Assembly (NCBI GenBank): GCA_025094145.1
Contig: JALLLS010000012.1
Span: 124,001 to 188,000, forward strand
Direction: 5' to 3'
Length of the DNA: 64,000 nucleotides
Source of the DNA: Spinellus fusiger
Taxonomy: Eukaryota; Mucoromycota; Mucoromycetes; Mucorales; Phycomycetaceae
Numbering within the stretch: position 1 is the stretch's first letter; every line of letters starts with the position of its first letter. The notes under the pieces were generated by a model that saw nothing but the letters and a program-made list of their open reading frames with translations, did no database searches and was not told the origin of the DNA. Both the position numbers and the translations under genes were made by a program. Below are positions 62,434-64,000 of this stretch, in pieces.

Positions 62434-64000
62434 TTAGGGCTTGGAGGAGAGCGGAGCCTTTGGTGAGGGATTGACCAGATCCATTTCAGCGATAAACTGT
62501 CGTAGGTAGGAGTCTGGTGGCGGCGGAATAAAAGGAGCAATGGTTGGATGTGAAAAGCCAATGAACTGGTCATCATGCAGTAGTCTGCGTAGAAGAGGTT
62601 CAAAGGCAGGATTGAAAAGGACTGGTGAGAGAGGATCTCCTTGGCGCAAACCTCTGGAGTGTTTGACATGTCGAGATAAATGTCCATTGACATTCACTCT
62701 AATGTTAGTGGCAAAAAAGAGGTTACGGATGCAGGTAATGAGTGGAGGGGGAAAACGAAAGTGATGGAGGACTTGGCATAGATAATCAGGATGAACCCTG
62801 TCGTAAGCCTTCTCCTGGTCCAACAAGAGTCCTGTGGCTGGAGAGTTCTGGATACGTGCCTGCTCCATAATGGCCTTGGTAAGAAGACCATTGTCCGCAA
62901 TAAACCGTCCACGAACAAAACCGGTTTGGTAGGGTGAGACAATGGTACCTGCAGCTGGGATCATACGGCCACTGATCAACCTAGCGAGGATCTTGGCGTC
63001 AGTGTTAATGAGTGCAATGAGGCGCCAGTTCTTCAAGTCTGCAAGGTCTCCTTTCTTTGGTAGTAAAGTGAGACAAGTCTCTTGCTATGAGGCAGGGAAA
63101 ATCCCCGAAAGAAGTGCCTGATTGTACACTTTATCCACCAGGAAGGAGCAGGAGGGGTGGGTGATGATGAGAACCAAAATCTCGTAGGGCAAGCCATCAG
63201 GGCCAGGACTACTGGTAGCTGGAGCACAAGAGGCAGCCAAACGGATCTCAGCCAGAGAAAAACGAGCGGAAAGAGGAGAAGACAAAGATGGATGAAGAGT
63301 GAGATCAGGGGGCATATGGTATAGGAGGTCGTGGATGGCAGAGAGTCAGAAACAGGGTCAGGAGCATAGAGTTGGTCATAGAATACTGCTGCTGCTTCTG
63401 TCATATCCTTGGGGTCGGTGCATAGGGTGTTGGTCGTAGGGTGGCGTAGGCTGGGCATATTCTTACGGGATTGGTGGGTGGTAATGGTACGCTTCAAATA
63501 CCCAGCAGAGGTTTCTCCCTGCTCTCTCCAGTGTCGACCCGCTCTTAGAGCCTGGTTCTCTACCCATTCTTTCTGGACAGATTGCAGCATTCGTTCAATG
63601 ACTGGCAGCTGGAAGTTCTGGGAAGGAAAGTGGCGGAATTTGTGGATGAGGCGATCACGTTTGCTCTGCAAGAGTTTCTCTTGAGAGACAAGGTTGTTGG
63701 AGGGACAGCGGTTAAAGGACTGGATGAGATGACGGACTGACTTCTTGAGGTTATCTCATTGGATCTGTGGAGAATCCATTGGTGGTAGGGTTAGGAAGTA
63801 GTTAGTAATGAGCATGTTGAGTTTGGTGGTAAAGGAAGAGTTATGGGCAAGACAAGGATTGGCATGCCAGAGGCCTTTACCAAGGGCATGAGCGGCAGGG
63901 AAAAGGAAGGATGTGGATACCAAGCAATGATCAGACCAAAGCTGGTTGATGTATGTGACGGAGGAGGAGGAACGAGAAGAGAAGAGGTCGGGAGTGGTGA
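62434..64000 (-). pseudogene. Second LINE lineage: endonuclease end and reverse transcriptase, decayed
   Basis: Minus strand, entering from the window end. The C-terminal part of an AP-type endonuclease (YINQLWSDHCLVSTSF) is followed by the RT linker and the RT itself. RT marks are PGPDGLPYEIL, LKNWRLIALINTDAKILARLI, VSPYQTGFVRGRFI, GLLLDQEKAYDRVHPDYL and GLRQGDPLSPVLFN. The frame has TGA near 63757, a frameshift near 63320 and TAG near 63084. It ends at 62434 before the catalytic YADD motif, so the 3' part is missing. Sequence blocks (DQEKAYDRV, L1/Tx1-like) differ from the 43.8-49.0 kb LINE. Confidence 0.82.

Overview
The window looks like nuclear DNA of an early-diverging filamentous fungus, most likely a Mucoromycota (Mucorales-type) genome. 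The protein genes are eukaryotic and fungal in character, are split by many very short introns (about 35-100 bp, GTAAG..YAG), and sit in AT-rich, low-density sequence full of Tc1/mariner, LINE and DIRS-type elements. The assignment is inferred from this style; no rRNA or marker gene is present to name a species. No tRNA, rRNA or CRISPR array was found.

Region 1 (1-17.2 kb) is a conserved housekeeping block. In order it holds the 5' part of a TPR protein gene (minus, cut by the window edge), the 26S proteasome ATPase RPT3 (plus), a Ran-binding Yrb30-type gene (minus, tail to tail with RPT3), the glycogen branching enzyme GLC3 (plus, divergent from the Ran-binding gene over 180 bp), a 3.8-kb gene-free stretch rich in microsatellites, the PP1 phosphatase catalytic subunit GLC7 (plus), the COPII coat subunit SEC23 (plus), and a ferric reductase/NADPH-oxidase-like membrane enzyme (minus). 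GLC3 and the PP1 gene both touch glycogen metabolism, but nothing in the sequence shows co-regulation.

Region 2 (17.2-60.5 kb) is a transposon-rich accessory block. A 4.1-kb segment with a DHA2-type MFS drug/toxic-compound transporter gene is present twice in inverted orientation (20.2-24.3 kb and 55.1-59.2 kb). The first copy is intact and the second has a one-base frameshift. Between and beside the arms lie five copies of a ~256-bp TGTCGT..ACGACA element (probably a solo LTR), a damaged DDE_3 transposase, two near-identical inverted Tc1/mariner copies sharing the same lesions, further nested Tc1/mariner elements, one intact aldo/keto reductase gene (38.9-40.0 kb), a full-length LINE (43.8-49.0 kb), two RT-less LINE derivatives placed head to head around a small MITE, and a shattered DIRS-type retroelement (to 54.4 kb).

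The most interesting signal is that every LINE-family copy whose 5' end is visible abuts the outer end of a Tc1/mariner-type inverted repeat (..CACTG|TA). In addition, every LINE 3' end is followed by CTGTA or CTTTA with no poly(A) tail. This suggests a non-LTR retrotransposon that uses DNA-transposon termini as its landing site. Region 3 (60.6-64 kb) returns to an ordinary gene, a pyrimidine 5'-nucleotidase of the SDT1 type (minus), followed by a decayed LINE of a different lineage that runs off the window end.
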